From Desulfovibrio piger ATCC 29098 (GTDB lineage Bacteria > Desulfobacterota > Desulfovibrionia > Desulfovibrionales > Desulfovibrionaceae): a stretch of DNA of 64,000 nucleotides. Below the pieces are notes generated by a model that made no database searches, was not told the DNA's origin, and saw only the letters and a program-made list of their open reading frames with translations. A program made the translations under genes and the position numbers. Of this stretch, positions 27,812 to 37,046 are shown piece after piece; the stretch's first letter is position 1; each line of letters begins with the position of its first letter. The DNA lies in NCBI RefSeq assembly GCF_000156375.1, contig NZ_DS996359.1, forward strand, positions 345,941 through 409,940, given 5' to 3'.

Positions 27812-28924
27812 CTACCGGATGAGCATGGCATCCCCGTAGGAGAAGAAGCGATAGCCTTTCTTCACGGCCTCCTGATAGGCTTCCAGGATGCGTTTGCGGC
27901 CCGCGAAGGCCGAGACCAGCATCAGCAGGGAGGACTCGGGCAGGTGGAAATTGGTGATGATCCCGTCCACCACGCGGAAGGGACGGCCGGGGTAGAGGAA
28001 GATGTCCGTCCAGCCGGCAAAGGGCTGGGCACGGCCGCAGACCTGGGCCACGCCTTCCAGCGTGCGCACCGAGGTGGTGCCCACGGCGATGACGGGTCGG
28101 TGCTGGGCCTTGGCCTCGGCGATGGCGTTGGCCGTCTCTTCGGGCAGTTCCACGTATTCCCGGTGCATCTGGTGGTTGCGGATGTCCTCGCAGCGCACGG
28201 GGCTGAAGGTGCCGTAGCCCACATAGAGCGTCACCTCGGCCCACTGGAAGCCGCGCCGGCGCAGGGTCTCGCGCAGCTCGTCGGTAAAGTGCAGGCCCGC
28301 CGTGGGCGCGGCCACGGAACCGGTCTTCTCCTCGCGGGAGTAGATGGTCTGGTAACGGCTGAAGTCTTCCTCGGCGTCGGAGCGTTTGATGTAGGGCGGC
28401 AGGGGGATGTGCCCGGTGGCGGCGAAGGCGTCGGCCACGTCGCCCTTCCAGCACATGCGCACACGCCGGTGGCCGAAGGTGCCGCACTCGAGGATGGTCA
28501 CGCTGATGCCCGCGCCGAAATGCAGGGTCTCGCCTTCGCGCACGCTGCCCCCGGAACGGACCAGGCCGTTGACCTCGGCGCTCCAGGTGTCCTCACGGCC
28601 CTTGACGGGCGTGGCGGCGGCCCGCACCAGCGGCAGGGGCGTCAGCAGCAGGAATTCCACCTTGCCGCCGGTACTGCGGCTGCCCAGCAGGCGGGCCTGC
28701 AGCACGCGGGAGTTGTTGGCCACCAGCAGGGCGCCTTCGGGCAGGCAGTCCGGCAGGTCGCTGAACATGTGGTGTTCCAGGTCCAGGGCGCCGTTGCGGC
28801 GCATGGTCAGCAGGCGCGACGCGCCCCGCTGTTCCGGCGGATACTGGGCTATCTGCTCCTGGGGCAGATCGTAGGTATAGTTTTGCAGCAGAAAATCATC
28901 TTCGGAAACGAAAACAGGCGGCAT
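27812..28924 (-). CDS. queA: tRNA preQ1(34) S-adenosylmethionine ribosyltransferase-isomerase
   Basis: QueA transfers ribose from SAM to 7-aminomethyl-7-deazaguanine in tRNA, forming epoxyqueuosine. The 370-residue length is normal. Conserved parts are YDLPQEQIAQYPPEQRGASRLL near the N-terminus, RYQTIYSREEKTGSVAAPTAGLHFT near 195-220, and VGTTSVRTLE with ITNFHLPESSLLMLVSAFAG near the C-terminus. AAGGA lies about nine bases before the ATG at 28924. Confidence 0.97.
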   Translation of the reverse strand: MPPVFVSEDDFLLQNYTYDLPQEQIAQYPPEQRGASRLLTMRRNGALDLEHHMFSDLPDCLPEGALLVANNSRVLQARLLGSRSTGGKVEFLLLTPLPLVRAAATPVKGREDTWSAEVNGLVRSGGSVREGETLHFGAGISVTILECGTFGHRRVRMCWKGDVADAFAATGHIPLPPYIKRSDAEEDFSRYQTIYSREEKTGSVAAPTAGLHFTDELRETLRRRGFQWAEVTLYVGYGTFSPVRCEDIRNHQMHREYVELPEETANAIAEAKAQHRPVIAVGTTSVRTLEGVAQVCGRAQPFAGWTDIFLYPGRPFRVVDGIITNFHLPESSLLMLVSAFAGRKRILEAYQEAVKKGYRFFSYGDAMLIR

Positions 28925-29054
28925 GGGTCTTTTCCTTCACTTCTCTTCGGGCCGCGGGGCGGCCGCAACATCTGCCGTCGGGACAGGGCCGGGCGATGCC
29001 GTTTTCCATGCCCGTCCCGCAGGGGGAGGGGCAGCCGGGCGACCGGAGAGACGC

Positions 29055-29083
29055 TTGTCAGTCCGTGCCGGAGAGGCTATCCT
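29055..29083 (+). promoter_or_regulatory. Sigma-70-like promoter of the lipoprotein-coaBC operon
   Basis: TTGTCA (29055-29060), 17 bases, TATCCT (29078-29083), about 48 bases before the first gene. Confidence 0.55.
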
Positions 29084-29130
29084 TTTCGGGCTGTCCGGCC
29101 TTCCGGACGACAGTTGAAGGAGTATAGCCA

Positions 29131-29793
29131 ATGCGACGCCTACTTGTCACCTTGATCCTTGGGGTCTCCCTGGCCAGCGCCGCCGGTTGCGCCGACCTGG
29201 GCATCAGCAACCCCTTCGAGTCCACGCCGACCGCCGCGAGCAGCCAGCTTTTGGGCATCAGCCTGCCTGCGAGCATGGAACTTTCCACGCAGCACTGCGC
29301 CCGCACCACCGGCAGCGACGGCCAGCCCCAGGGCATGGAGACCGCGTACGGTCAGGCCGACCGGATGCAGGTGGCGCAAAGCCTGTTCAACAACATGCAG
29401 GGCTCGGGCTGGAACCTGCGCATGAGCCTGCGCAAGGCCGACCGCATCATGCTGGCCTTTGAGAACGGCAACCGCCTTGCCGTGATCAGCCTGTATTCAC
29501 AGACGGTCTACAGCTGCGTGGCCGAGATCTGGGTCTCGGAAAAGCTGGCCGACGGTTCTTCCCTGAACCTCCTGCCCCTGCGCGGCGAAGGCAGCCAGAA
29601 CAGCGGTGGTTTCGGCGGCTTTGGCGGCAGCTCCGACGGCGCGTCCGGCGGCGGCTTCGAGAGCAACGGGCCCGCCACGGGCGGCGGTTTCGAGACGCCC
29701 GACAGCGGCAGCAGCAGCGGAAGCAGCGGGAGTTGGGGCTCCTCTTCGGGCGGCAGCAGCAGCGGCAGCGGTCTGCAGGAGCGCCTGCTGTGA
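29131..29793 (+). CDS. Putative lipoprotein with Gly/Ser-rich tail
   Basis: The 220-residue product has a lipoprotein-type signal (MRRLLVTLILGVSLASAAGC, lipobox AAGC at residues 17-20). A folded middle part follows (about residues 35-150, with TQHCARTTGSDGQP and paired cysteines), then a low-complexity Gly/Ser tail (from about 160) that may be disordered. I do not recognise a family. Its stop overlaps the coaBC start (GTGA), so the two are co-translated. Envelope location is inferred from the lipobox. Confidence 0.75.
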   Translation: MRRLLVTLILGVSLASAAGCADLGISNPFESTPTAASSQLLGISLPASMELSTQHCARTTGSDGQPQGMETAYGQADRMQVAQSLFNNMQGSGWNLRMSLRKADRIMLAFENGNRLAVISLYSQTVYSCVAEIWVSEKLADGSSLNLLPLRGEGSQNSGGFGGFGGSSDGASGGGFESNGPATGGGFETPDSGSSSGSSGSWGSSSGGSSSGSGLQERLL

Positions 29794-31019
29794 GCGCGTC
29801 GCCCTTCCACAACAGCCGCCGTTTCACGGGCAAGCGCCTGCATCTGGGCGTATGCGGCTCCATCGCCTGCTACAAGGCGCTGGATCTGCTGCGCGCCCTG
29901 CACGCCCTGGACATCCACGTTTCCGTCACCCTCACCGACGGCGCGCGCCGTTTCGTGACGCCCCTGCTTTTCGAGGCCCTGGGCGCCATGCCGGTCTATG
30001 GCCGCATGTTCGAGGGCGACGAGGTCTTCGATCATCTGGAGCCGGGCCAGCGGGCCCAGGCCATGCTGGTGGCCCCGGCCTCGGCCGACGCCCTGTCGCG
30101 TCTGGCGACCGGAGCAGCGTCGGACATGCTCTCGGCGCAGGCTCTGGCCTTCGACGGGCCGCTGGTGGTGGCCCCGGCCATGAACCCGCGCATGTGGCGG
30201 CACCCGGCCACCCAGGACAATGTGGCCACCCTGCGGCGGCGCGGGGCCGAGATCGTCGTGCCCGGCTGCGGCGGTACGGCCTGCGGTGATACCGGCCAGG
30301 GACGTCTGGCCCCGGTGGAGGATCTTTTCCTGGCCGCCCTGCGTGCCCTTTCGCCGCAGGACATGGCGGGACGGCGCGTCATGCTGACCATGGGCCCCAC
30401 CCGCGAGAAGTGGGACGGCGTGCGCTACTGGACCAATCCCAGCAGCGGCACCATGGGCGCGGCGCTGGCCACGTCCGCCTGGCTGCGCGGGGCCGAGGTC
30501 ACGGCCGTGTGCGGGCCCGGCTGCCCCGACCTGCCCGCCGGAGTGGAGCGCATCGGCGTGGGCAGTGCCCGCGAGATGTTCGAGGCCGCGTCCGACTGCT
30601 GGCCCCGCATGGACATGGGCCTGTTCTGTGCCGCCGTGGCGGACTTTTCGCCCGAGCCGCTGGGCCCGCAGAAATTCAAGAAAGAAGGGCAGCAGGACGG
30701 CTTCAGCATCCGTTTCACGGCCAATCCCGACATTTTGCGGACCCTGTCGCACCAGCGGCGGGAAGGGCAGAAAGTGCTGGGCTTCGCGGCTGAGACCACG
30801 CCCGACATGGACAGCCTGTTGGAACTGGCCCGGGGCAAGCGCGCCCGCAAGGATGCCGACCTGCTGGCGGGCAACCGCGTCAACAGCGGCGACAGCGGCT
30901 TCGGCGCGGCCACCAACAGCATGGCCGTGGTGGACCGTACCGGCCATGAAGAGATCTGGCCCAACCAGAGCAAGGCCGACGTGGCCTGGGATCTTTGTTC
31001 GTGGCTTTTGCGCCTGTAA
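29790..31019 (+). CDS. coaBC: Bifunctional phosphopantothenoylcysteine decarboxylase / phosphopantothenate-cysteine ligase
   Basis: CoaBC performs two steps of coenzyme A synthesis. The 409-residue protein has the N-terminal flavin-dependent decarboxylase domain (LGVCGSIACYKALDLLRAL, APAMNPRMW and the active-site cysteine segment GCGGTACGDTGQGR) and a C-terminal ligase domain (TMGPTREKWDGVRYWTNPSSGTMG). The start is the GTG at 29790, which overlaps the lipoprotein stop (GTGA) with AGGAG upstream; the longer frame from 29733 lies inside the previous gene. Confidence 0.95.
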   Translation: MSASPFHNSRRFTGKRLHLGVCGSIACYKALDLLRALHALDIHVSVTLTDGARRFVTPLLFEALGAMPVYGRMFEGDEVFDHLEPGQRAQAMLVAPASADALSRLATGAASDMLSAQALAFDGPLVVAPAMNPRMWRHPATQDNVATLRRRGAEIVVPGCGGTACGDTGQGRLAPVEDLFLAALRALSPQDMAGRRVMLTMGPTREKWDGVRYWTNPSSGTMGAALATSAWLRGAEVTAVCGPGCPDLPAGVERIGVGSAREMFEAASDCWPRMDMGLFCAAVADFSPEPLGPQKFKKEGQQDGFSIRFTANPDILRTLSHQRREGQKVLGFAAETTPDMDSLLELARGKRARKDADLLAGNRVNSGDSGFGAATNSMAVVDRTGHEEIWPNQSKADVAWDLCSWLLRL

Positions 31020-31909
31020 ACCCGCTGGCGGCCCCCTGGCAGGCACGCGGCCTCAATTGGCTGCTCATGCCCGAGGATCTGCCCCCGGAGCTCTCCCTGT
31101 GCGTCATGCCGGACGCCGTCCCGGCCGCGCCCGTGCGCCGTCCTCAGCCTGCGGCCCCGCGGGCGCCTCGTCCCGTGCGCCCTTTGCCGTCCCAGCTGTA
31201 TCAGGATGGCCAGGGCGGTGCGCCCGCCGCACCGGCACAGGCCGTGAGGCAGGGCGCTGCCCCTGCGGCCTCTCCCGCTCCCAGCGCGGCCGCTCCCGCG
31301 GCCCCCGTGCAGGAACAGCGACGCCCGGCCCGCCCGCAGCCTGAGGAACAGGCCCCGGAAGCCGCCGCTCCGGTAAGGAACTGGCGGCCCCTGCCGCCCC
31401 ACGTCTGGCCCGCCGTCTGGCAGGAGCGCCTTTCGCGCACCCGGCAGGGACGGGTGGTCTGGACCTACTGGAACCTCGGCCCGGACCTTTGCGAAGCACA
31501 GGCCCCGGGCAAGGCGCAGCGCAGCGCCTTTTTCCGCCGTCTCATGCAGGATCTGGCCTATCCGGCGGGCACCAGCACCTTCTGGCCCGCCTGCCTGCCC
31601 GATCCTGACGCCATGCCTGCCCCTTCGTCCCCGGCCGGCGGGGAGGACAGGCCCCATTACCAGCCCAATGCCGACGTGTTCTGGTCCGGCGTGCAGGCCC
31701 TGCATGCCCGTGCCGTGGTGGTCATGGGCTCCGTGGCGGCCCGCGCCCTGGGGCTGCCCGCCGGGGTACGCCCCCTCCAGCAGCTGCGCCATCGCGGCAC
31801 GCTGGTCTGGGTGCTCTGGGACGTGGAATTCCTTCTTGATGAACCGCAGCGCTACGCGGCCATGCTGGCCTTTGTGCGCCGGGCGCTGCAACAGATCTCC
31901 AGACGCTGA
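30995..31909 (+). CDS. Hypothetical protein, possibly uracil-DNA-glycosylase-like fold
   Basis: The 304-residue product has a Pro/Ala/Gln-rich linker at about 35-125 and a folded C-terminal part. The latter, with GPDLCEAQAPGKAQRSAFFRRLM, VVVMGSVAARALGLP and a late LLDEPQRYAAMLAFVRRAL, faintly recalls uracil-DNA-glycosylase superfamily members, where APG and LG.aA motifs occur; the match is weak and catalytic residues are not evident. The start is uncertain: TTG at 30995 or GTG at 31001, both overlapping the end of coaBC. Its place in the coaBC run suggests co-transcription. Confidence 0.5.
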   Translation: MFVAFAPVNPLAAPWQARGLNWLLMPEDLPPELSLCVMPDAVPAAPVRRPQPAAPRAPRPVRPLPSQLYQDGQGGAPAAPAQAVRQGAAPAASPAPSAAAPAAPVQEQRRPARPQPEEQAPEAAAPVRNWRPLPPHVWPAVWQERLSRTRQGRVVWTYWNLGPDLCEAQAPGKAQRSAFFRRLMQDLAYPAGTSTFWPACLPDPDAMPAPSSPAGGEDRPHYQPNADVFWSGVQALHARAVVVMGSVAARALGLPAGVRPLQQLRHRGTLVWVLWDVEFLLDEPQRYAAMLAFVRRALQQISRR

Positions 31910-31919
31910 AAACAACACC

Positions 31920-32282
31920 ATGTTCACTGCTATCGGACTGATGCTCACGGGCATCGCCCTGGGCTTTGCCCTGCGCTCTTTCCAGTGGCCCGAACTGCTG
32001 GGCCGTGCCATTTCTCCCACCATCATGCTCATGCTTTTCGCCCTCGGCGTGGCCGTGGGCGGCAACGAGACCCTGATGGCCAACCTGCCCGTGCTGGGCG
32101 GCAAGGCCCTGATTCTGACAGGCGCCTGCGTGGCGGGCAGCCTCATCTGCATCGTGGCCGTGCGCCGCTTCTTCCCCGGTGCCGGGCCCCAGCGCCATGC
32201 GGCCGCTGAGGCCGACAGCGCGGACGCCGGCGCGGCCATGAGCGTGCGCCACGACCGGGAAGACGGGGAGGGCCGGGCATGA
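31920..32282 (+). CDS. LysO-type lysine exporter, N-terminal half (separate gene)
   Basis: The 120-residue membrane protein has three helices and the DUF340/LysO N-terminal pattern (LTGIALGFALRSFQWPELLGRAISPTIMLMLFALGVAVGGNETL) plus a hydrophilic tail. In E. coli, LysO is one protein of about 300 residues; here the halves are encoded by two overlapping genes (ATGA at 32279-32282). The two likely assemble into one lysine (or analogue) exporter. Confidence 0.8.
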   Translation: MFTAIGLMLTGIALGFALRSFQWPELLGRAISPTIMLMLFALGVAVGGNETLMANLPVLGGKALILTGACVAGSLICIVAVRRFFPGAGPQRHAAAEADSADAGAAMSVRHDREDGEGRA

Positions 32283-32878
32283 GCGGGAGCCTGATGATCC
32301 TGGGCTGTTTCGTGCTGGGCGTGCTGCTGGCCTGGCTGGGCTGGATACCGGACTATTTCCTGGAGCACGACGGCACGCTTTACGTCCTCTATGTGCTGAT
32401 GTTCCTGGTGGGCATCTCCATCGGGCACGACCGCCGTCTGGGCGAGATATTGCGTACCCTGCGGCCCCGGGTACTGCTGCTGCCCCTGGCCACCACCGTG
32501 GGCACCTTTGCCGGGGCGGCCCTGGCCAGCATCACGCTGGCCTATTCCCTCAGCGAATGCCTGGCCGTGGGGTCCGGCTTTGCCTACTATTCCCTTTCGT
32601 CCATCTTCATCACCCAGTACAAGGGCGCGGAGCTGGGCACCGTGGCCCTGCTGGCCAACATCATGCGCGAGCTGGCTACATTGCTTTTCACGCCGCTCAT
32701 GGTACGCTGGATCAGTCCGCTGGCCGCCATCTCGTGCGGCGGCGCGTCCACCATGGATTCCACCCTGCCGGTCATCACCCGCTTCGCGGGCAAGCAATGG
32801 GTGTTCGTCTCCATCGTGCACGCCATGATCCTGGATTTCAGCGTGCCTTTCTGGGTGACCTTCTTCTGTACCCTGTAA
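32279..32878 (+). CDS. LysO-type lysine exporter, C-terminal half (separate gene)
   Basis: The 199-residue protein has about six helices and matches the C-terminal part of LysO: MFLVGISIGHDR, LAVGSGFAYYSLSSIFITQ, NIMRELATLLFTPLMVR and GGASTMDSTLPVITRFAGKQ, which are the conserved substrate/ion-pathway segments. It is coupled to the preceding gene by a 4-base overlap. Confidence 0.85.
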   Translation: MSGSLMILGCFVLGVLLAWLGWIPDYFLEHDGTLYVLYVLMFLVGISIGHDRRLGEILRTLRPRVLLLPLATTVGTFAGAALASITLAYSLSECLAVGSGFAYYSLSSIFITQYKGAELGTVALLANIMRELATLLFTPLMVRWISPLAAISCGGASTMDSTLPVITRFAGKQWVFVSIVHAMILDFSVPFWVTFFCTL

Positions 32879-32894
32879 CGCAAGGAGCTGCGCC

Positions 32895-33575
32895 ATGGCC
32901 CGTATGCGTGCCGTCAAACAGCAACTGAAAGACCTGCTTTCCGCGCCCGACTGGCGTGACCATCTGCCCGAAGTGCGCTCCATGGGGCAGCCCGCCGTGG
33001 GGCCGCTCTTCTCCTTCCTGCTGCTGGAACCGCTCATGCGCCACAAGGCCGCCCTGGCCCTGGGGCAGGTGGTGGCCGGTCTGGAAGAGGGCAGCGCCGA
33101 AGACATGCACAACATCATGCGCCGCCTCATGTGGCACATGAACGAAGAGTCCGGCAACATCGGCTGGGGCATCCCCGAAGCCTTCGGCGAAGTGCTGGCC
33201 GCCTGCCCGCGCGCGGCCAAGGAGTTCCACCGGGTGCTCATCTCCTATGTTATCGATCTGGGCCGGGACGACAACTTCTGTGACCACGGTCCGCTGCGCC
33301 GCTCCTGCTTCTGGGCCATCGGTCGTCTGGCGCAGGCCCGGCAGGAACTGGCCGTCATCGCCCGGCCCTGGCTGCTCAAGGGGCTGGAGGACGAGGACGT
33401 CCCCTGCCGCGGCATGGCCGCCTGGGCCCTTGCCCAGCTGCCCCGCGACTTCATGGATGCCCCAGCCCTGCGCCGTCTGGCCGAGGCGGGGCATGAGGAT
33501 ATCTGCGAAGTTTTCGACGGCGAGAAGGTGGTCGAGAAGACCGTTTCCAAGCTGGCCCGCGAGGCCCTGGGGTAG
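32895..33575 (+). CDS. HEAT-repeat protein of the DVU0298 type
   Basis: The 226-residue all-helical protein has HEAT-like repeats: VGPLFSFLLLEPLMRHKAALALGQVV, WGIPEAFGEVLA, LRRSCFWAIGRLAQ and CRGMAAWALAQLP. It corresponds, by memory, to the DVU0298 family restricted mainly to Desulfovibrio-type bacteria; the function is unknown, presumably protein-protein binding. It starts 17 bases after the LysO C-terminal gene. Hairpin copy D begins about 11 bases after its stop. Confidence 0.8.
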   Translation: MARMRAVKQQLKDLLSAPDWRDHLPEVRSMGQPAVGPLFSFLLLEPLMRHKAALALGQVVAGLEEGSAEDMHNIMRRLMWHMNEESGNIGWGIPEAFGEVLAACPRAAKEFHRVLISYVIDLGRDDNFCDHGPLRRSCFWAIGRLAQARQELAVIARPWLLKGLEDEDVPCRGMAAWALAQLPRDFMDAPALRRLAEAGHEDICEVFDGEKVVEKTVSKLAREALG

Positions 33576-33585
33576 AGTGTTGCTA

Positions 33586-33670
33586 TATTGAGGGGGAGAG
33601 GGGAACTTTTTTTCTTGGAAAAAGTTCCCCTCTCCCCCTCAAGCTCCCCCTTTCCCTTCAAAAAACGCTG
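33586..33670 (+). repeat. Dispersed 3'-hairpin element, copy D
   Basis: The arms 33590-33611 and 33619-33640 pair perfectly for 22 bases (GAGGGGGAGAGGGGAACTTTTT with its complement). The C-rich tail ends TTCAAAAAACGCTG. It is the best-preserved copy. Confidence 0.92.
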
Positions 33671-33721
33671 CTATGGTCGCCGGACGGGAGCGTGGTCTCC
33701 CTGTCCGAGCCCTGTGTGATG

Positions 33722-33749
33722 GTCCCCCGGTGTCGCGGGGGACTTTTTT
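33722..33749 (+). terminator. Intrinsic terminator of the coaBC-LysO-HEAT operon
   Basis: GTCCCCCG pairs with CGGGGGAC, followed by TTTTTT. Confidence 0.88.
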
Positions 33750-33882
33750 GTGTCTGGTGGACGGGAATCCGGTGAGGGAGGGGACAGGGACAGACGTCTT
33801 GTGGTGAAAAGGAAGGCCGGGAAACAGGCCGGTTGCGGGATGGTGGTTCCATCCTGACGCTGCCGGGCGCATGGAGCGCATG

Positions 33883-33912
33883 AAAAAGGCCACCCATGGC
33901 GGGTGGCCTTTT
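33883..33912 (-). terminator. Bidirectional terminator after gap
   Basis: GGCCACCC-ATGGC-GGGTGGCC is flanked by A5 and T4, so it works best for gap on the minus strand. Confidence 0.85.
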
Positions 33913-33961
33913 GTGTTCATGAGGGGCCGGAGCAGGGCTGCCGCCCGCTCCGGGGGATTTT

Positions 33962-34978
33962 TTACAGGCCCTTTTCCTGCATCAGGCAGATAAGGTCGCA
34001 GACGCGGTTGGAATAGCCCCATTCGTTGTCGTACCAGGCCACGACCTTCACCAGATTGCCGTTCTGCACGGTGGTGTAGGGCGCTTCCAGGATGGAGGAA
34101 TGCGGGTCGCCCTTGAAGTCCATGGAGACCAGGGGCAGGGTGTTATAGCCCAGGATGCCCTTGAGGTAGGTCTCGCTGGCGTCCTTGAGGGCGGCCAGCA
34201 GGGTCTCGGTATCGGTCTCCTTTTCCAGGATGCCGTTGAAGTCCACCACGGAGACCGTGGGGGTGGGCACGCGCAGGGAATAGCCGGTGAATTTGCCGGC
34301 CAGTTCGGGGATGACCTTGGCCACGGCCTGGGCCGCACCGGTGGAGGTGGGGATGATATTGCAGGCGGCGGCGCGGGCACGGCGCGGGTCCTTGTGGGCC
34401 ATGTCGAGGATGCGCTGGTCGTTGGTGTAGGAATGGATGGTGGTCATGTTGCCCAGTTTGATGCCGAAGTTGCGCTGCAGCACCAGGGCCACGGGCGCCA
34501 GGCAATTGGTGGTGCACGAGGCGTTGGACACGATGTGGTGCTTTTCGGGATCGTACTGGTCGTGGTTCACGCCCATGACGATGGTGATGTCTTCTTCCTT
34601 GGCCGGAGCGGTGATGATGACTTTTTTGGCGCCGTTGTCCATGTGCACGGACGCCTGGGAGGCCTTGCGGAAGATGCCGGTGCTTTCCACCACCACGTCC
34701 ACGTCATGCTGGCCCCAGGCCAGCTGATGGGGATCGCGCTCGGCGAAGCAGTGGATGTTCCAGTCACCGACCTTCACTTCCTGACCGTCCACCTGGGCGT
34801 CCAGGAAGGCGCGGCCGTAGACGGAGTCGTACTCCAGCAGCTGGAAGTTGGTGGTGGCGTCGAAGAGGTCGTTGATGGCCACCACTTCCACGCGATCAGC
34901 GTAGCTCTGGCGCAGGGCGCGGAACACCTGGCGGCCGATGCGGCCGAAACCATTGATACCGACACGAACTTTTTTCAT
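33962..34978 (-). CDS. gap: Glyceraldehyde-3-phosphate dehydrogenase
   Basis: GAPDH of 338 residues with NAD-binding [15 protein letters not shown] at the start, catalytic [12 protein letters not shown] (Cys near residue 157), and [15 protein letters not shown] and [14 protein letters not shown]. It interconverts glyceraldehyde-3-phosphate and 1,3-bisphosphoglycerate. The start at 34978 is where the dehydrogenase begins; the upstream frame to 35074 is non-coding. It follows the GAF gene with a 135-base gap that contains a strong hairpin (35073-35102). Confidence 0.97.
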   Translation of the reverse strand: MKKVRVGINGFGRIGRQVFRALRQSYADRVEVVAINDLFDATTNFQLLEYDSVYGRAFLDAQVDGQEVKVGDWNIHCFAERDPHQLAWGQHDVDVVVESTGIFRKASQASVHMDNGAKKVIITAPAKEEDITIVMGVNHDQYDPEKHHIVSNASCTTNCLAPVALVLQRNFGIKLGNMTTIHSYTNDQRILDMAHKDPRRARAAACNIIPTSTGAAQAVAKVIPELAGKFTGYSLRVPTPTVSVVDFNGILEKETDTETLLAALKDASETYLKGILGYNTLPLVSMDFKGDPHSSILEAPYTTVQNGNLVKVVAWYDNEWGYSNRVCDLICLMQEKGL

Positions 34979-35072
34979 TGTATTCACCTTTGCCCTTGCG
35001 GGCATCCTGTCTTGATGGGGGCGGAGCGGCACGGCGGCGGGCAGGGCCCCTGATGCCGCCATGCCGGGGCGC

Positions 35073-35102
35073 ACGTCGCCGGGCCCGGCGGGCCGGGACG
35101 TA
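35073..35102. other. GC-rich hairpin between the GAF gene and gap
   Basis: ACGTC with CCGGGCC pairs with GGCCGG and GACGT; no T-run. It may be a processing or transcript-end structure of the GAF gene, or part of the gap leader. Confidence 0.35.
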
Positions 35103-35113
35103 CGATGAGCCGG

Positions 35114-35668
35114 CTAGTCTTCGTAGACCGAGTAGGCGTGTTTGGCCATCAGCTCGTAATTGTTGCGCAGGGCGTCATGCAGGCGGGCGTTCTCGATGGC
35201 CACGGCGGAGATGGCGGCCACGGCCATCATGAAGCTGTCTTCGTCGGCGCTGAACTCGCGCTCTTCGGAGGAATAGACGCGGATCAGGCCGATGACCTTG
35301 CCGCCCACGCTCAGGGGGGCGGAAAGCACGGAGACCAGACCTTCGGCCTTGGCGGATTCGGGATACTGGAAGCGGCCGTCAGAGGTGGCGTCCTTCAGGT
35401 GGATGGCCTTGCCGGACAGCACTTCGCTGTCCAGACCGCTGCGTTTCACTTCCACGGGGCCTTTGCGCATGTAGGTGGCGGAGAGGCCGTACGCGGCGCT
35501 GGGCAGCAGGAAGTGCCCGGTGCTGTCCAGCAGACGGATGGTGCAGGCCTTGCAGTTCATGGTCTGTGCCGTGTGCTCGCTGATCTTGTGCAGCACGTCC
35601 TTGGGATCAAGGCTGGCATTGATGGCCAGGGCCACATCACGCAGGGCGCGGAAATAATCCTGGGGCAT
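35114..35668 (-). CDS. GAF-domain protein
   Basis: The 184-residue protein is a single GAF domain (about residues 15-165: DPKDVLHKISEHTAQTMNCKACTIRLLDSTG ... SVLSAPLSVGGKVIGLIRVYS). There is no output domain, so it may sense a small molecule and act on a partner. GGAGG lies close before the ATG at 35668. It sits between gap and the rod-shape operon, all on the minus strand. Confidence 0.8.
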   Translation of the reverse strand: MPQDYFRALRDVALAINASLDPKDVLHKISEHTAQTMNCKACTIRLLDSTGHFLLPSAAYGLSATYMRKGPVEVKRSGLDSEVLSGKAIHLKDATSDGRFQYPESAKAEGLVSVLSAPLSVGGKVIGLIRVYSSEEREFSADEDSFMMAVAAISAVAIENARLHDALRNNYELMAKHAYSVYED

Positions 35669-35921
35669 GGAAGACCTCCTTTGGATGGGGTGACGCCTTC
35701 CCCGGCAGGGCGTCGATGATTGCCGTTGGCCGCCCCGGGCGCAGGCGCGTGACCGGGGATGACGGACGCGCGCAGGGCGGCGGAGAGGGGATAGTCGTCG
35801 GCCGGTCGTCCGGCAACGGGATATCCGGATGGGTCATGCGGCGGGTCCCCGGCTGTGCCCCGGGAAAGGAGGTGGGAGGTCTCCTGTCCGGCACGCCTGC
35901 GCGGGCAGGCATGCCCCGGGC

Positions 35922-37028
35922 TCAGCTCTTGAACATGAAGCGCCGCATAGAAACATTAAGCACGATACCCAGCAATGTGAAGTTCACCACTGTGGCACTG
36001 CCGCCATAACTGATGAAGGGCAGGGGGATGCCCACCACGGGCATGAGCCCGATGACCATGCCCATATTGATACATATCTGCCAGAAAAAGTAAAAGAAGA
36101 CCCCCACGGCCAGCATGCTGCCGAAACGGTCCTTGGCCTGGACCACCGTGGAGAAGATGGACAGCAGGAACAGGCAGAACAGCGTCACCAGGGCCACGCA
36201 GCCCACAAAGCCCCATTCCTCGCCGAACACGGCCAGGGCGAAGTCCGAGTGGCGTTCGGGCAGGAAGTTGAGCTTGTTCATCATGCCTTCCATGTAGCCC
36301 TTGCCCCACAGCTCGCCGGAGCCGATGGCGATGCGCGATTGCAGGATATGGTAGCCCGCCCCCAGAGGGTCGTCACCGGGGTTGAGGAAGGTAAGCACGC
36401 GCTGCTTCTGGTAATCGTGCATGAGCACGCACCACATGAGGGCGGCCACACCGGGCACGGCCAGCAGGCAGGTGCCCAGCACATAGCGGCGCAGGCCGTG
36501 GAACAGGATCATGCCGCCCATGATGAGCAGCACCATCATGGCCGTGCCGAGGTCGGGCTGCTTGAGGATGAAGACCACGGGCACCAGGCCCACGGCCAGC
36601 ACGGAAAAAAAGTTCTTCCAGCCCAGGGGCTGGCTGTCGCGGGCCAGAAGGCGCGCCACCAGGATGAGCACGGCGATCTTAATGGGTTCCGAAGGCTGGA
36701 TGGTGAACAGCCCGAAGGAGATCCAGCGCTTGGCGCCGTAAAAGGTGGAGCCTATCAGGGGCACCAGCATCAGCAGTACCAGAAAGAGCAGATAGGCGGG
36801 CCAGGCCAGGTTGCGCAGCTGCCGGTAGTCGAACAGCGTGGCCAGCAGCATGCAGCCCAGGCCGCACAGGCCCCAGATCAGCTGGCGCTGGTAAAAGCTC
36901 TCGAAGGCGAAACCGGTCTCCACGCGGGTGCCGCTGGCGGAATACAGGTTGGCCACGCCCGTGAAATAGAGCAGCAGCATGCAGGCCAGCAGTGCCCAGT
37001 TGATATAGCCGAGAAGGCGCTTGTCCAT
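35922..37028 (-). CDS. rodA: Rod-shape peptidoglycan glycosyltransferase RodA
   Basis: RodA (SEDS family) polymerises glycan strands during side-wall growth. The 368-residue protein has about ten membrane helices and the family's [38 protein letters not shown] and [25 protein letters not shown] stretches. It pairs with the transpeptidase gene located 18 bases upstream. Confidence 0.96.
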   Translation of the reverse strand: [368 protein letters not shown]

Positions 37029-37046
37029 GGGGCGTTCCTGTTATCG

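Larger units (their letters stand above)
33576..33961. other. Convergent intergenic region between the HEAT gene and gap
   Basis: It holds hairpin copy D and two terminators facing each other (33722-33749 and 33883-33912). No gene is seen. Confidence 0.7.

Noticed and set aside
30425-33241. A minus-strand open frame of 938 codons
   Set aside because: It runs antisense to coaBC, the unknown gene, both LysO genes and the HEAT gene, and has no start signal or domain.
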